Assembly (NCBI RefSeq): GCF_000283155.1
Contig: NW_004454160.1
Span: 1,418,178-1,482,177 of the forward strand
Length of the DNA stretch: 64,000 nt
Reading direction: 5' to 3'
From: Ceratotherium simum simum
Lineage: Eukaryota > Chordata > Mammalia > Perissodactyla > Rhinocerotidae
Under the pieces are notes generated by a model. It searched no databases, was not told the origin of the DNA, and worked only from the letters and a program-made list of their open reading frames with translations. Below are positions 34,301-47,398 of this stretch, piece after piece (position 1 is the stretch's first letter; each line of letters opens with the position of its first letter). A program made the position numbers and the translations under genes.

Positions 34301-34593
34301 AGAGATTTCATTTTAGTGGCAGAATCTATTTTAATCATTTTACAAGTGACTTTAATCTTACAACTACAGAATCGTTAAAAGTATGAAGAGTTCACATAAG
34401 TATTTCAGTTTTATGGTTTACTCCACTGTACTGAGAAGGTGGGGAATTATATGCTACCATAGCATGTGCAAATTTGGAAATTCACAAAAAGTCTGAGGAT
34501 ATTGCCATAATGAATTTAAAGGGTCCATAATTCAGGGGAATATGATCAGCAGGAAACCAAGAATCTAACAAGGCAGGCCCATAGCCTCCTTAC

Positions 34594-34649
34594 CTGCTGC
34601 ATGACTTGTTCTGGGTACCATCTCCCCATCATCCTCTGCAAAATAATCT
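34594..34649 (-). CDS. PDE4DIP: PDE4DIP (myomegalin) exon 2
   Basis: This 56-nt internal exon encodes the end of Arg, then DYFAEDDGEMVPRTSHAA and the first base of an Ala codon. The acceptor is TTTCTCTCCACAG| and the donor CAG|GTAAGG. Entry phase (one base) and exit phase (one base) match exons 1 and 3 exactly. The residues match the N-terminal segment I recall from human myomegalin, with a His-Ala where human has His-Thr. The peptide is acidic and probably disordered, ahead of the CM1 region. It is too short to stand out as an open reading frame and was found from its splice sites and wording. Human isoforms with other first exons also enter the transcript here, so this is probably a shared exon. 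Confidence 0.92.
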
Positions 34650-34739
34650 CTGTGGAGAGAAACACATCGTTAATTAATGAGATAGCACCCCACAGGGTCC
34701 CCAATGCCTGAGGTGGCAAGATACCTATGTTCTGTTATC

Positions 34740-35460
34740 ATTTATTTCTCCACAAGAATTCATTCAGCTCCTGCTCTGTATCAGGGACAGTGTTATATGC
34801 TGGAGACACAAAAGACAAACCCCACAGGAAGGATTCCTATCCTCAATAAGTACATGTAGAGACAGTTATTGAACAAATAATTCCACAAGTACTGAATTAC
34901 CATTGTGGTAAAATGCTATGAAGGAAAATGCAGAGTAACTTAACTAGTAGAGCGACTCAGAGAAACTCAGAGAAAGGGACATATAAACTGAGACACACAG
35001 AATGTCAACCAGATGAAAAATGGAAACAGAAGAATATTCCACCATGAGGGAACAGCAAAGAACCTGAGTCGGGAAGGAACTTGATGTGTCAGAAGAAGAG
35101 AGAAAGCCAATGTTGCAACCAGACCGTGCAGGGCTGTGGGATGGGGTAAGGATAGTGAATTTTATGTGAAGGGCAACAGGAAACCACTGAAGGATTTTAA
35201 ATGAGAATATGAACGGTAAATGACCGGATTTAGATTTCAGATAGATCATTCCGGCTGCTGGGTGAGACTGTGGAGGGAACAAAAGTGGATGGGGAAAGCA
35301 AGAAGTTGTGATGGTTTTAACTGAGGGAAAAAACAGTAGAGATGGAGAGAAGCTTAAAAAAATTCAAGATATGTTTAGGAAGTAGAACTGATACAGAAAA
35401 CTGGGAAAACAGACAAAGGCTATTAATGGAAATGTTAAAAACACTACGATTCAGTAGCAA
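34740..35460 (-). mobile_element. L2 fragment, antisense
   Basis: TCAGGGACAGTGTTATATGC, GGCAACAGGAAACCACTGAA, ATCATTCCGGCTGCTGGGTG are complements of L2. It lies just upstream of exon 2 in gene orientation. Confidence 0.8.
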
Positions 35461-35524
35461 CAGGTATACCTGCCCAGTACAGTGAAGACCATTATCTCCA
35501 GCACAGGGGAGGAAAAAACTCAAA

Positions 35525-36130
35525 ATGTATTCAACAATTACTCGTCAAGCACCTACTGTGTTTTTAGACACAGGAATGCATCAGGGAACAAAACAGACAC
35601 CACTGCCTGCACACATGGAACTTATATTATATCATAAAGGGAAAGAAGTCAGTACAATGTATAGCAGTAATTAGGGACAGGTACTATAAAAATTAAAGCA
35701 AGGAGTGGGGATGGGGAATGCCTGAGGTGTGGGGGAGGAGGAGGAGATTGCAATTTTCAGTAGACAGGTATTCTCTGAGAAGCAGTGAGGGTAGCCACGG
35801 GGTATCTGGGGAGAGTCTTCTAAGCAGAGAATATCAAATGCAAAGGCCTTTAGGAGGGACGGTGCCAGGGCGTTTCTGGAACAGCAAGGAGGCCAGTGTG
35901 GCTGGGCAGAGTGAGTATGTGGTGAGCAGTAGGGGGCGAAGTCAGGGAAGTAGTGGGACGGCTGGGCAGGGGGCAGACTGTATAAAGCCTTTGGGACATT
36001 GAGAGGCATTTAGCCATTGGAGTCTTGTGAGTCAAAAGAGAGATGAACTGAGTGATGAATGTTTTAAAAGAGCTGGCTACTATTTTGACAACAGACTGGG
36101 TGGAGAAGGCAGAAATGGAGAGACGACTGC
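35525..36130 (-). mobile_element. Second L2 fragment, antisense
   Basis: Repeats the same L2 region as its neighbour: AAGCACCTACTGTG, ATGCAAAGGCCTTTAGGAGG, AACAGCAAGGAGGCCAGTGT, GAGGCATTTAGCCATTGGAG. The pair is in direct orientation. Contains the CTCF-like word at 35925. Confidence 0.88.
35925..35939 (+). promoter_or_regulatory. CTCF-like motif inside an L2 remnant
   Basis: AGCAGTAGGGGGCGA fits the CTCF core except at its first C and last base. It sits within an antisense L2 fragment in intron 1, so it would be repeat-derived if used. Low certainty. Confidence 0.28.
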
Positions 36131-39100
36131 AAAAATGCTACAGAGAGATGCTTTCAACATTTAGCTTATTCCTTAAATCCTGGAGTACTCCCAGTTAGTT
36201 GTTCCAAAAATAATTCTGTAGATAGAGATTTAGAGAGCTTCTCCTTTTAAAAGCCAGAAGACATTCACCAGAAGGCGGAGCAGAGCCTGGCATTTATCTA
36301 GAAATTGTTCATATTCTTTCTTTTCTGCCTCAGGGCTGGATCTTGGCATGAATCTTCATTTTGTTAAGTTCCAGATGGACATGAAAGTACCAGACAGGGC
36401 ACAATGGACTATACACACCACCTGGCAATTCCTTATTATTCAAAATCAGATCCCCAGCTTGTGGTTCTTCCAGGCCCTCTGCCTCTTTCTCTTCTCCACT
36501 TCTCAATAAAAATTTTCCCTGAGGCTGAACAATGGAAGAGATGAATGTACTACTTAGGGATTCCCCTCTGTTGAGATAAAGCAGGGGAAGGACGTTGAAA
36601 CCATCAGCCAGAACAATGTCTTGAAAAATTTGTGAGGAAGAAACTCACACTTCACTACTGCCATTCATACATTGGATGGATTCCATTATGCTCAGCCCAC
36701 AGACCTAGGTAACTGTGCATCTGCCGTCAGGAGCAGGGTCATTCCTCAGGCCAAATTCAGCCCATCCAATATGTTTTATTTGGTCAACACAAGGTTGACC
36801 CATTTCTAACTTCTCTTGGAAAATGAATGGGTCTAGCAACACTGGGCCTTTCTTCCCATATAGGAGGATAACCTGCTGCCTTTAAATAAAACAGACGTGT
36901 TCTCCAGCTTGCCACAGTCCCTGTCACTCCTTATCCTTGTAGTCCCAGCTCATGCACTCATTTACGATACTTGTCTGGCTCCTTATAGGTCTCTGAGGCT
37001 GTTACCCTGGTATAAATCAAGTGCAGACAGAAGTTCATTTCTGCTTTAAGACATGGTCTTGAGTAACTTAGTGGCTTCAGCACATAATTAATTAATTTGT
37101 GATAAGCTACTAACTGGCTTATAAGTCACTTTTATCTCTCTGGGCTCCAGTTTCCTCAAATATTTGTAAAAGAAATGCATGAATTTCTAAGGTTCCTTGC
37201 AGTAATTATGCAATTATATTCTAATAGATGCTTAACCATAAAACCCATTTTAATACTTTCCATGAATCCAGGGAATTTTCCAGACATGATCTCATTCAAT
37301 CCTCCTTGCTCAGAAGATTCCACATTCTACATGAGGAGCAGGTTACAGCAAGGCGATGCATGGTCCCATGAGATACTTCACCTTCTCCACCCCACCCACA
37401 CCCGCTCTGAGCCAGCTGCCTACCCAGTATGAATCAATAACTGGAAGGGTAGTGAGGTTGCTTCGGAGGGGTACTGAGTTAATGGGATTATTGTAGTCTC
37501 GGGAGATGTTTTAAAAACCACTGTAACTCTATTAACAGCTCAAGTTCCCTCTCTTATTGCCAGAGAGTGGGACTCACTCAGCTGCTCCAAGAGGTTGGTA
37601 AGGAATTTGATGCTCCCGCAGGAAAGGGGCTCATAGTGAAGAAACACAGGGTATATGTCTAGGGGATTTCAATTTGTGACAACATCTGATAAACCAAAGT
37701 GCAAAGAGAATTAGGGTATGCTAGAGACAGACTCCAAGCCTGGCCACATATACACACACAAAGCAGTAAGAGATGTTGGTAAATTCTTCCATATTACCCA
37801 AGTCCGGAAAAAAACTTGTATATCTTTGTCATAGTTTCTCAAATTCAAGTGTTTCTAGATTTTTTTTTAACATCAGTCCTTGAATGACTCATGCTCAGCT
37901 AGCGTGTGGTTCACCAGGGCACTTACAGCTCTCTTGCATAGATGCACATATATAATCTTTCCTCCAAGATACTTTTACCTTAAATGTGCTTTTCCTGTTT
38001 AAATGAACTATACTTTCCCTCATGAGCCTTATCCTTTTTCTCCCTACCTCATCAATCTGTCAATACTGATACCAATTCCACTAAAAGTAGACCTCTTAAT
38101 TTTTGCCAAGACACTGTCCTACTTAATTCGAAGAATCAAGCATTTTTGCAAGTACAACCCACCCCCCAGCTGTTTGCCCATTTAATTTCTGCATGGTATA
38201 TTACTCACATTTTCCTGATTTGCTAATAACTAGCTATGAAGATACTGGACTCAAACAATACATCAAAATTCAACATTGCATATTACTAGCTTTTCCTACA
38301 GTTTTCCAGGGTGATTAGCTTGAGAATGAGCAGAAAATAATTGCTCTTCTCAAAGCCATCTGCTACACTCTGGTACTCTGACGCTGTCAAACTGTGCTCT
38401 GATGATTTCTTCCAGTAATTTTCTAAGTCTGGTAGCTTCAATTATCTCAAGAATATCCAAGGCACTCAGTTTTGCTTTGCTGGAAAATGGCCACTGAAAA
38501 TGGCCACAGCTCCTTTCCAAGTTTTGAGCAGCTCGCTGGTCCCACTAGTCTGGTCTCTCATAATATTGTGGGGAAGGGTGGAAACTTGGGTCCTTCTTCC
38601 TTAGTAAAGGCTAAGATTAAGATGAAGCCTGCAGAGAGATATTTTCTATAAGGCAGCCATAGACCATCCTTCGCAAACTGCACATTTGGTGGTGGTGTAT
38701 TTTGACCTATTTAACCTGTGGAGTGAGAAGAGCAATGGACTGTGTTAATGGACCACAGTATTCATGAGCAATGGCAAGATGACAATCGTACTTCACATCA
38801 CAAAGCAGGCTACGCAACAAGTCTTTGGACAGTATGAGATATTAGTATCCCAGGACCAAAATCACCCCCAGACCATTTCTAAGGAAATAGAAATAGGCCT
38901 GTCTAGGACCCATTGCTTTCTCCTTGGTCTCATCTAGTAAGACAATTAACCTAGGGATATTTCTTCCCATATGAGTGTCCAAACTCTCAAAGGGGTGGGT
39001 ACTTTTTCAGGCCCCACCCCAGGGCAATCACATACACGTGGGTTGTTCCAGCACCACACAGTCTGGCCCCCCTATTTCATCACACTCACCACCACCCTGG

Positions 39101-39270
39101 CTTAACGTCTTTAAGCCTGGGGACAAAGGCCATCTCCCAGAGACATTTTCTATTTTTCAAACTTCTTTTTATATGGTTTTCTTATTATAAATAGAAATTC
39201 AGAAGGAGGAAAAGCAATCTGCTATAGTAGTACTTACAGCAAAAAACTGGACCTTGACTGCCATTTTTAG
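36131..39270. other. Intron 1, mostly unique
   Basis: About 3.1 kb with only MIR traces (plus, about 37120-37200; antisense, about 37260-37310). No exon-like segment with splice signals and coding wording was found. Confidence 0.45.
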
Positions 39271-39274
39271 AGTT

Positions 39275-39560
39275 TTTCATTCCATTTCATAAATATTTAT
39301 TAAGAAGTTGCTTATATGGCAAGCACTGGAAATATAAAGGTGAAAAAAATATATATGCTCTCACCAAGGTGCTCAGGGTCTGTTGAGGATGTGGGGCAGA
39401 CAGGATTCAAAGAGATAATTATTAGAATAATGAAATTTAAAACAGAGATTTCAGAACATAAATGAGAGAGCAATTAATTTTGTCCTGATTGGGGGGGCGG
39501 GTGTCTAGGAAATCTACAGAAAACAGAGAACATTGAATCTAGGCCTTGAAGGATGGGTAT
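39275..39560 (-). mobile_element. L2 fragment, antisense
   Basis: AAATATTTATTAAGAAGTTG, GGCAAGCACTGGAAATATAA and CTAGGCCTTGAAGGATGGGT follow the L2 complement. Confidence 0.7.
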
Positions 39561-40046
39561 GAACACATACGAAAACACGACAAAGACCCCAAAATAGGAA
39601 AAGGAAGGGTGTGTTCAGGTCTGTCCTTTTGTTCCCTCCACCTGAGTCAGCATGAACTGCTCCCTCAGGACCCCTTCCAATTCCCTTTTACCGTTCCCTC
39701 TCCTCAAGCCTCCCTCCCCCTAAATCCAACCCTCACATAGGATTATTAAGGGGGTCAACGGGAAACCATTTCTTCATTTGCACTTCCCTTTTCAAACACT
39801 GTAGCTTTATCTAACTCCTTAGAATCCCCAAAGATGATTTAAAATAATCAAGACTTTCACCAAGAAAGGATCGGGACTAAGATTTGCACTACAGTAAAAA
39901 TGCCTACAGATCAGACCAGGAGAGAATCTGGAGAAGTGACAAGGCTGGGGGTTTAGGATGGTAGAAAATACCATTGAGAATCTTTTTTTTTTTTTTTCCT
40001 ATTTTTATACTAAATCGTTAATTCTTGTTTAAAAGAAAAAACCTAT

Positions 40047-40305
40047 GGGGCTGGCCCGGTGGCGCAAGCGGTTAAGTGCTCGCACTCCGCTGCGGCGGCC
40101 GGGGTTCACAAGTTTGGATCCCGGGCGCACACTGACGCACCACTTGTTAAACCATGCTGTGGTGGCGTCCCATATAAAGTAGAGGAAGATGGGCAGGGAT
40201 GTTAGCCCAGGGTCAGTCTTCCTCAGCAAAAAAGAGGAGGATTGGCATTGGATGTTAGCTCAGGGCTGGTCCTCCTCACAAAAATAAATAAATAAATAAA
40301 TAAAT
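40047..40305 (+). mobile_element. ERE SINE, tail-module type
   Basis: Clean head GGGGCTGGCCCGGTGGCGCA, CCGGGGTTCACAAGTTTGGA, two GATGTTAGC modules and an (AAAT)n tail. The flanks share only the short word AAACCTA, so the duplication is partly masked by the A-rich tail. Confidence 0.93.
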
Positions 40306-40904
40306 AAACCTAGGGAACATATTTTGATTTAATTTACATTGTTCTTCTAATTAATGCCCCCAATAAGACATGAAACATTAAGAGATTAGGCCCAGTGTGG
40401 CCTTCTCAACAGTGGGGGATATATGGTATGACAGGAAGGTTGCTGAAGCTTGCTGTTTATTGGGGTCCCCCTAGTATTAGGCACTGAAGCAACCACACAT
40501 TCTGTTCTAATCCCATATTCTTAAAGCTCATTTGACATGAGTTGCTAGATTCTGGTTCAAATGAAAGAAATCTTCCTAATGTTCAAAGATCTGTTTTTCA
40601 TATTTTTAATTTATATCCGCATTCAACTCTTGCAGATATAAAAGGGCTAGAAGGAGGAGGAGAACTGTGGCCTACTATCTTTAACATGTGAAGCTCTGGC
40701 TCTGAGAATTTTTAAATGATGGGGTTTCACAAATAGTGCCAACTTAAACGAAGACGTCTACAGGTAGCAATCTCTGGACAGCTTGTGTATAACTTTACAG
40801 GTTAACACGTTTTTTTATGCTGGAATTTTCCTCAACACTAATCTTGCATTAAATGACCACCATCATTATAGTGGACAACCACCAACACTCACCACCAATA
40901 CTGC
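40306..40904. other. Intron 1, no recognised feature
   Basis: Unassigned sequence between an ERE and a MIR. Confidence 0.45.
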
Positions 40905-41105
40905 CACCACAATTTATTGAGTGCCTGATATACTTTCCAGGCATTATCTCATTCAATCCTCACAAAATCCTGCAAAATAGATATTGTTACCCCTATTTTA
41001 CAGATGAGGAAACAAGAGGCCTAGAAGGATGAAGTAATTTGCCCAAGATCATACAGCTAGTTGGTGTCAAGCCTGAACTTGAAAATTCTATCTGTCTGAC
41101 TTCAA
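40905..41105 (-). mobile_element. MIR SINE, antisense, well preserved
   Basis: TCTCATTCAATCCTCACAAA, CCCCTATTTTACAGATGAGG, TTTGCCCAAGATCATACAGC are the exact style of the MIR complement. Confidence 0.92.
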
Positions 41106-42655
41106 ACCTTTACTCTGCCCAATATGCCTTATTTCTACCCACACATTTACCAGGAGCCTCCTTTGTACCTGCTTTGACTCCAGGGAAATGACCCCTGAGA
41201 AAGTGAGGTGAAAAGAAGGGTGGGCAGTGCTGCTGTGGGAAAGAGATGGGACTTACACTCAAATCCAGACACAAATTCATTTCTTGGGACACCAGCTCAT
41301 CCCCAATGGACACAGTTCACACCTGAGTATTTGAGTACAGGTATAACAGATGCTGTGTGACAAACAAATTAAAATCCTAAAAGGGAAGTGGCAAGTACGA
41401 CTTTTTATACAGGTCCTCTCCCAAAAAGTGAGTCATCCATTATTTTATACTTCCCTGTCTCTGTCCAAATTTCTCCAAATATTCACACCTTCCCTGAACC
41501 CCTTCTCTGATAATACTTGGCATTGTCCCTAAGGGACAAAGGGAATAAACTGACAGGCAGGAGAGGTGATGGAAACAGACACAATCAAAATGGGAAAGGC
41601 CATTAGTGAACTAGCTCTGAGACTTCTCCTTCTCAAATCTTTTTTTCTCTTGCCAAGAGAAACACTGAGTATATCTTCTATGTTCCAAATATTGCCAAAT
41701 ACCCCCCATTTAGCACCAGAATTGCAAAAAACACTTATTCAAATGCAAATAGAGCAGAAGTCACAGATGCAGAGCACAAGACCATTACATAATAAATACA
41801 GTGAAATTATAATTTTTTCTCATCTCAAGACCTATCATTATAACCTCTGCAAGCTAGGATGCTTAATTGGCAAAGCCTTTCAGAACAGAGAGAGCATCGC
41901 TTGTGCGTCTCCCTCTGTACCCTAAGTGTGGGCTGACTTGGCACCGAGACAGTAACATCCACTCTTCTCCAGCACAGGCTGCAATTACACCCTTCACTCA
42001 ACATAGTCTATTCACTGAGAGTGCCCACGGTCCACTGGAACTCTGGGAGGTAGTTTTCTGGAGTGCTAGGTCCTCAATTGCTACAGGAAGCTGCAAGCAT
42101 CATTGTGCATCTGTAACACCTTCTCTGAGTTTTATGACTTCTTTTGCTCCTGCACTAAGTCTCTGTCCTAAAAGGGACTAACAGCATTTTTCTTGCGGCC
42201 ATCCATTAAGGTTCAGAGAAACCACTTAATACTGCAAAAAGGTAAAGGCAGTTGAAGCAATTTTTTCCCTCGTTTTGCCCTATGAGGTTATCAGACATCC
42301 AAATATCTAATAAATTCTCCTTCCTGTCCCCTGAATCAGCCAAGACACTGATATCACTCTTTCAAAAGAGACATGAAAATAACCTGCTTTGGATTCAGTC
42401 ACATCACTCAGGGATGGTATATGGCCTCTCTCCCCACTTCTAAAATTTAGCTTGTGCTTTTTACTTTTGGTCCTGGCAATGCATTCTGTAGTCCTGTTTT
42501 CATTAACAACCACTATTCATGAGGCACTGGGGTATGCCAAGGCAGTTGGCTCAGTCTATCTCAGAGCCCTAGACCAAGCATCAAGAGATGGATGATTTCT
42601 TCCCATTCCCACCTACCTTTTTATTCACATAATCTCTTACTGTTCCCTTTCTCTA
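41106..42655. other. Intron 1, unique sequence
   Basis: About 1.5 kb without recognised repeats. Frames of 104 and 119 codons on the plus strand (41566-42181) overlap each other and match no family I know. Confidence 0.45.
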
Positions 42656-42837
42656 TAATGTCTATTTTTAATAATTTTAAAAGAATTATGTGTTCCAGCT
42701 AGAAATTTCAGAAAAGAGAAAAGTGTATAGAGAAAAATAAAAATAATAAAAAATGCTACCACCCAAAGGCAACATTGATAAAGGTGTTTACATATTTACT
42801 TTTAGTTGTTCTGGAGTCCATATGCCTGTGTGAATTC

Positions 42838-42872
42838 TACAAAATTGTATGTACTGAACATACAATTTTGTA
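42838..42872. repeat. Inverted repeat, 15-bp arms, 5-nt loop
   Basis: TACAAAATTGTATGT at 42838-42852 and its exact reverse complement at 42858-42872 enclose ACTGA. A perfect hairpin or cruciform seed inside an L1-like AT-rich stretch (42660-42880). Confidence 0.85.
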
Positions 42873-42959
42873 TCTTGATTTTATTTATATTATTGAAGTC
42901 AAAGGTTTTGAGGAATGCATTTTTAGGGGAAGAGGAAGAGTCAGGAGAGGAGGCAGGTA

Positions 42960-44080
42960 AGAGGAGGAGAAGGAAGAGGTCTTAACATTACAGACCTGCT
43001 CGAGATTAGAAAGAATGAATCTAGAGTCTTCCTTCTCAGTATGGTTTTATAATGTAATAAAATAAAGATTATAGAATCCTAGAAGATAAAAAATTGATTG
43101 AGGGTTACCAAGGGTTGGGGATTGTTAAGGAAGTAAGAAATTCTAAAGCAGTGCTGAGAACCAATGAAATAGCTGACCCTGAGGTCTAGGCTCAATAGGG
43201 AGATGAATGAAGAGTAGAAGGCCTGGGAGATATAGGGGATTGGAGGAACTGGAGTAAATGATAAGGTAAACTGAATATTCAGAGAGAATGAGGAGATGGG
43301 GGACTTGACCTTGTGGCCAGGAAATACAATTTCAAAGTTAAGGATCCTAAGGATGGAGAATTTGGAGTGAAGATGAGCTACAAATAATGACTGTGCTTAT
43401 AACGTACTGAAGTGAATCAAACTTAAGGAATTGTGAGGTCAAGGAGTAACAGTTATGTATATTCATGCCTGGTGACCCCTCTAGAATGTCAGCACCTTGA
43501 AGGCACGGTTTTTATATCATTCATTATCGTGTATCCAGCACTTAAGAAGACTAGATCACAATAGGAATTTTATGCATATTTCTTAAACAACAAATAAATA
43601 CAATTTGAATGTATTACAGCATCCAGCTTCGATAACCTGCTGTCTCCGTTCCATAATAAGGAGACACCTACCAAAGAAATAGTCACACGAGCCTTGCAGA
43701 AATGTTCTCTGGAAAGTTCTTAATTGAGGATCTGCTAAGTGCTAGAAACAATGTAAGATGCTGAAGATTTACAGACAAAAAATAATCCTCTCTTCCCATA
43801 AACTTAGAATATGGAAAATACCAAGTAAACCAACTAGCTGCATGTTATAACAGAGAAGGCAGAGCGTGCTCTGGCTACAGAAAATAACCCAGAACTAGGT
43901 TCCAAAAATAATCCCGAAAGGAGGTAATGCTGAAACTAACCTCTGAAGGATAAACACAGTTATCCTAGCAAAGGCAAGGCTAAGTGTGTGGGTGGAACAA
44001 TTGGTATATTAAGGCCCACTCATAATAATTTTAGCTCAGGGTGAGTAAGTGACACTACAACCATCTCCCTAGGTCTGCAG
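42960..44080. other. Intron 1 with L2 pieces
   Basis: L2 tail, sense, at about 43470-43590 (TCTAGAATGTCAGCACCTTG). L2-like antisense text at about 43700-43985. The remainder is purine-rich and unassigned. Confidence 0.45.
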
Positions 44081-44699
44081 GCAATAATGCTGCTCCCATG
44101 GTGCCAATAATCTGGAAATCTCTAAGTAATGCATAGAAAAATCTCTCTAAAACCAATTCAGTTCCAAACTTTACATGTCGTCACTTGGTAGATATAAATG
44201 TAAATTTCTTCCTGCTATAAAACATATATTGACTTAGTTTTAAAGCAGCATATAAGGAGTGTTGTCCATATTCCCCACAACCAAATACAGCATCTATTTT
44301 CTTTTTTCTTCTTGCCTTGCAATAGACATCCTAATACGTCTGCATAATTTTGATGTAATTTATATCCACTTTTACTTTCGTATATTAAAATTTTCTGGAA
44401 ACCATTTCAGGAAACACGTCAAGATGGTAACAGAGATTAATAGCAACAGTGAAGCATTTTACCCTAGAGAGGGGTAAAAGTTGGGAATGTTGCTCCTGAT
44501 TTCCCTAGGATATCCGAGGATATGCCATTTGATATCAGTGTGCCTCTGTTTCCCCTTCTACAATACAGGGACTCTGATCTTGAAAAAAATATTTAAACCG
44601 AATGAAATATCCTCTATATTAAAATGAGTTTCATGCATCTAAACCCTAAGTAATTTGCAATGTATTTTCAAGAACTAGAAGTGTTTGACAGTTATTCTA

Positions 44700-44885
44700 C
44701 TTCTGAACATCTATCATTCAAAAATCATCCTATAGAAGAAGATGTTTTATGTATCTAGATATTTATCAAGTATTATTTATAATAGTTAAAAACTGGAAAC
44801 CTAAAGGCCTAAGTATAGGGGAATGATTAAGTATTATAATTCCACATGACATGCTATTCCACTTTATGAGTAATAATATTCCACA
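44700..44885 (+). mobile_element. L1 3'-end trace
   Basis: TATCAAGTATTATTTATAAT, AGTTAAAAACTGGAAACCTA and ATAGGGGAATGATTAAGTAT follow L1 3' wording. Confidence 0.55.
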
Positions 44886-45156
44886 TCATGAAATAGAAAA
44901 TAAATATATTCTTAAATTGTGTGAAATGCTAGAAATTATTCAATTTTCTTTGTCAGTCAATGCTTTCTATATACCAGCAGTTATTGCTTCCTTCCACCCC
45001 TTCCACCTGGGCCATGATGAGAAGACACTAGATGCAGGTTACCTCCACTCTAGTTGGCCTTGGAGAAGCCAAGGGAGAAAGAAGTTTCTGTAGAGTGGAA
45101 CAAGCAGAAAAGGACTGAAGATAGTAGGAAAGATTAAGGTAAAATGTATTGGAAAC

Positions 45157-45399
45157 CTGGGGCCAGCCCTGTTGCGTGGTGGTTGAGTTTGGCGTGCTCC
45201 ACTTCCACGGCCCGGGTTCTCAGGTTTGGACCCGAGTGTGGACCTACACCCCTTGGTCAGCCATGCTGTGGCAGTGACCCACATATAAAATAGAGGAAGA
45301 CTGGCACAGATGTTAGCTCAGGTACAATCTTCCTCAAGCAAAAAAAAGGAGGAAGATTGGCAACAGATGTTAGCTCAGGGTGAATCTTCCTCAGCAAAA
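45157..45399 (+). mobile_element. ERE SINE, tail-module type
   Basis: Head GGGGCCAGCCCTGTTGCGTG and two GATGTTAGCTCAGG modules. The duplication AAAATGTATT(G/T)GAAAC at 45141-45156 and 45400-45415 has one mismatch, suggesting moderate age. Confidence 0.93.
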
Positions 45400-45415
45400 A
45401 AAATGTATTTGAAAC

Positions 45416-46921
45416 TATTCAAGTGCTATGAAATACAAGTCATTATTATTATTATAATTATAAATAGTCTATGACTAATGAAGTGCTTCAGCCATCAGAA
45501 AATAAAAAGAAAATTCAGATCACGCCTCTCTTGCTGACCATAGAACTCAGAAGATGTGTTCTGAGACAGAGGAAAACAAGTCCTCAGTGCATGTGAATAT
45601 TTAAAAATAGAATCAGATAGAGCCATCTTGGGTCATCATGACATTGCCTTTATTCTGGACTTTCTTCTAACTTTAAATGCTATTTGAATTTTTGCCAGAG
45701 ACAACCTGTGGAATGTTCTGAGCCCAGTTTGGAATTTTATTTATAAAATTTCAATAGCAGTAGTGTCTCAGGGCATCCACTGAATGGATGGATGCTCCAC
45801 ACAGCCTTGCATAAATCATCCCTGAGCCACACAGAATGGAGAGAGCACTGTGATGAGGTCAGCCCACTTATCCTTTCAGAGACAAAACAAGCCCTTCCCA
45901 GTCTTCTGGTATTTTAAATCCAGCCTTAGCATGTAAGCTGGAAGAAGAGGGGACGGAGGTCCAGTCTGATTTGGCATGTGAGAAATAAGCAAGTAGAGGT
46001 GAAAGCACTGATTGAGATAAATTTGTCAAGCCTAAGTCCAAGTATACGCCTATTTGAAAGGAGATCAGAGTTGCAAAGGCAGAGATTTTCCTTCCCCAAA
46101 TACAGAAAATTAATTGCTAGAAGTGCTAAATGTTAAACAGGAAATTCAACATCCAAAGATGTTTCAATAATACAATTATGAAAAGGAGCATTTTCCTAAT
46201 AAAAAGTGCTATATGCAAAGCAGCAGCACCATGATAAGCAAAGATATCAGAATCAACCAGACCTTCATGCTCCAACACTGACAACCTCTCTAGCCTCAGC
46301 TGCCACGTCTATAAAACGGTGGGGAGTTCCACCTCTGGTTGTAACTATGCATTAGTAAACGGGACTGTCTGCTAACTCACTGTGAATTCAAAGAGAAATA
46401 AATATCCCTGCTTCCTCTAGGCTAAGAGTTAATACTGAGCAGAATAAATGCAAATAAGCTATCAATGGGGATCTTTTAAGTGCAATATAACTATGATAAA
46501 TGGGCTTCTTATCTTACTTGAAGGCTGCACTTGAACTATGTGGGAGAGGAGAAACAAAATCAAAATTCTTGAATTTTGATACCAAATCATTATTTTTCTT
46601 GGATGTTACTTCCCTTCTCCAAATTTTCACAGCCACAGCAGGCAAATACAATTAATGCTTGCATTTTATTAAATCAAATTACAGGGTAATGTAAAACAAA
46701 ACAAAACAGACTAATTAATTTGCTTTCCTTTCCTAATCTTCAATCTTATAGGTAGCACTTAAATAATTCAAGTTCACTTTTTCTTAGATTATTTGTTCAG
46801 GGAATTTGTATAAGGTTCATATATGATTCGCCTGACTTTTATTCAGTTTTCCCATATGCTAGAAACAAGAACATTTCCACCTAAAAGGGGAAGAGAATTA
46901 GTTATGATTTTTTCAGCATTT
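45416..46921. other. Intron 1, mostly unique
   Basis: A MIR trace on the plus strand at about 46250-46345 (GCCACGTCTATAAAACGGTG). No other element recognised in about 1.5 kb. Confidence 0.45.
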
Positions 46922-46926
46922 AACAG

Positions 46927-47393
46927 TGTGGTAGGCTGAATAACAGCCCTCCAAAGAAGTCCACATTCCTAATCTCCAGAACCCATGAATATGCCACTTT
47001 ACAGAGCAAAAGGGACTTTCAGATGTGATTAAGCATTTTGAGATGAGGAAATTATGCTGGACTATCTGGGTGGGCCCAATGTAATCACATGAGTCCTTGT
47101 AAGAGATACACAGGAGAGTCAGAATGAGAGGAGGAGATGAGATGAATGCACAGAGGTTGGAGTGATGCCATGAACCAAGGAATGTGGACAGTCTCTAGAA
47201 GCTGGAAAAGGCAAGAAATGGTGTCTCCCCTAGAGCCTCCAGGAGGAAAACAGTCCTGCTAACATTTTTATTTTAGCCTAGAAGACCAGTTTTCAGACTT
47301 CTGACCCCCAGAGCTGCAAGATAATAAATTGGTGTTGTTGTAAGCCACTAATTTTGTGGTCATGTGTTCCAGCAGCAAAAGAAGACTAATACA
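46927..47393 (+). mobile_element. MaLR-class solo LTR with intact duplication
   Basis: 467 bp, TG...CA ends. Text GTAGGCTGAATAACAGCCCT, AAAAGGGACTTTCAGATGTG, GGGTGGGCCCAATGTAATCA, GCAAGATAATAAATTGGTGT and GTAAGCCACTAATTTTGTGG. Perfect 5-bp duplication AACAG at 46922-46926 and 47394-47398. No internal retroviral sequence. Confidence 0.88.
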
Positions 47394-47398
47394 AACAG

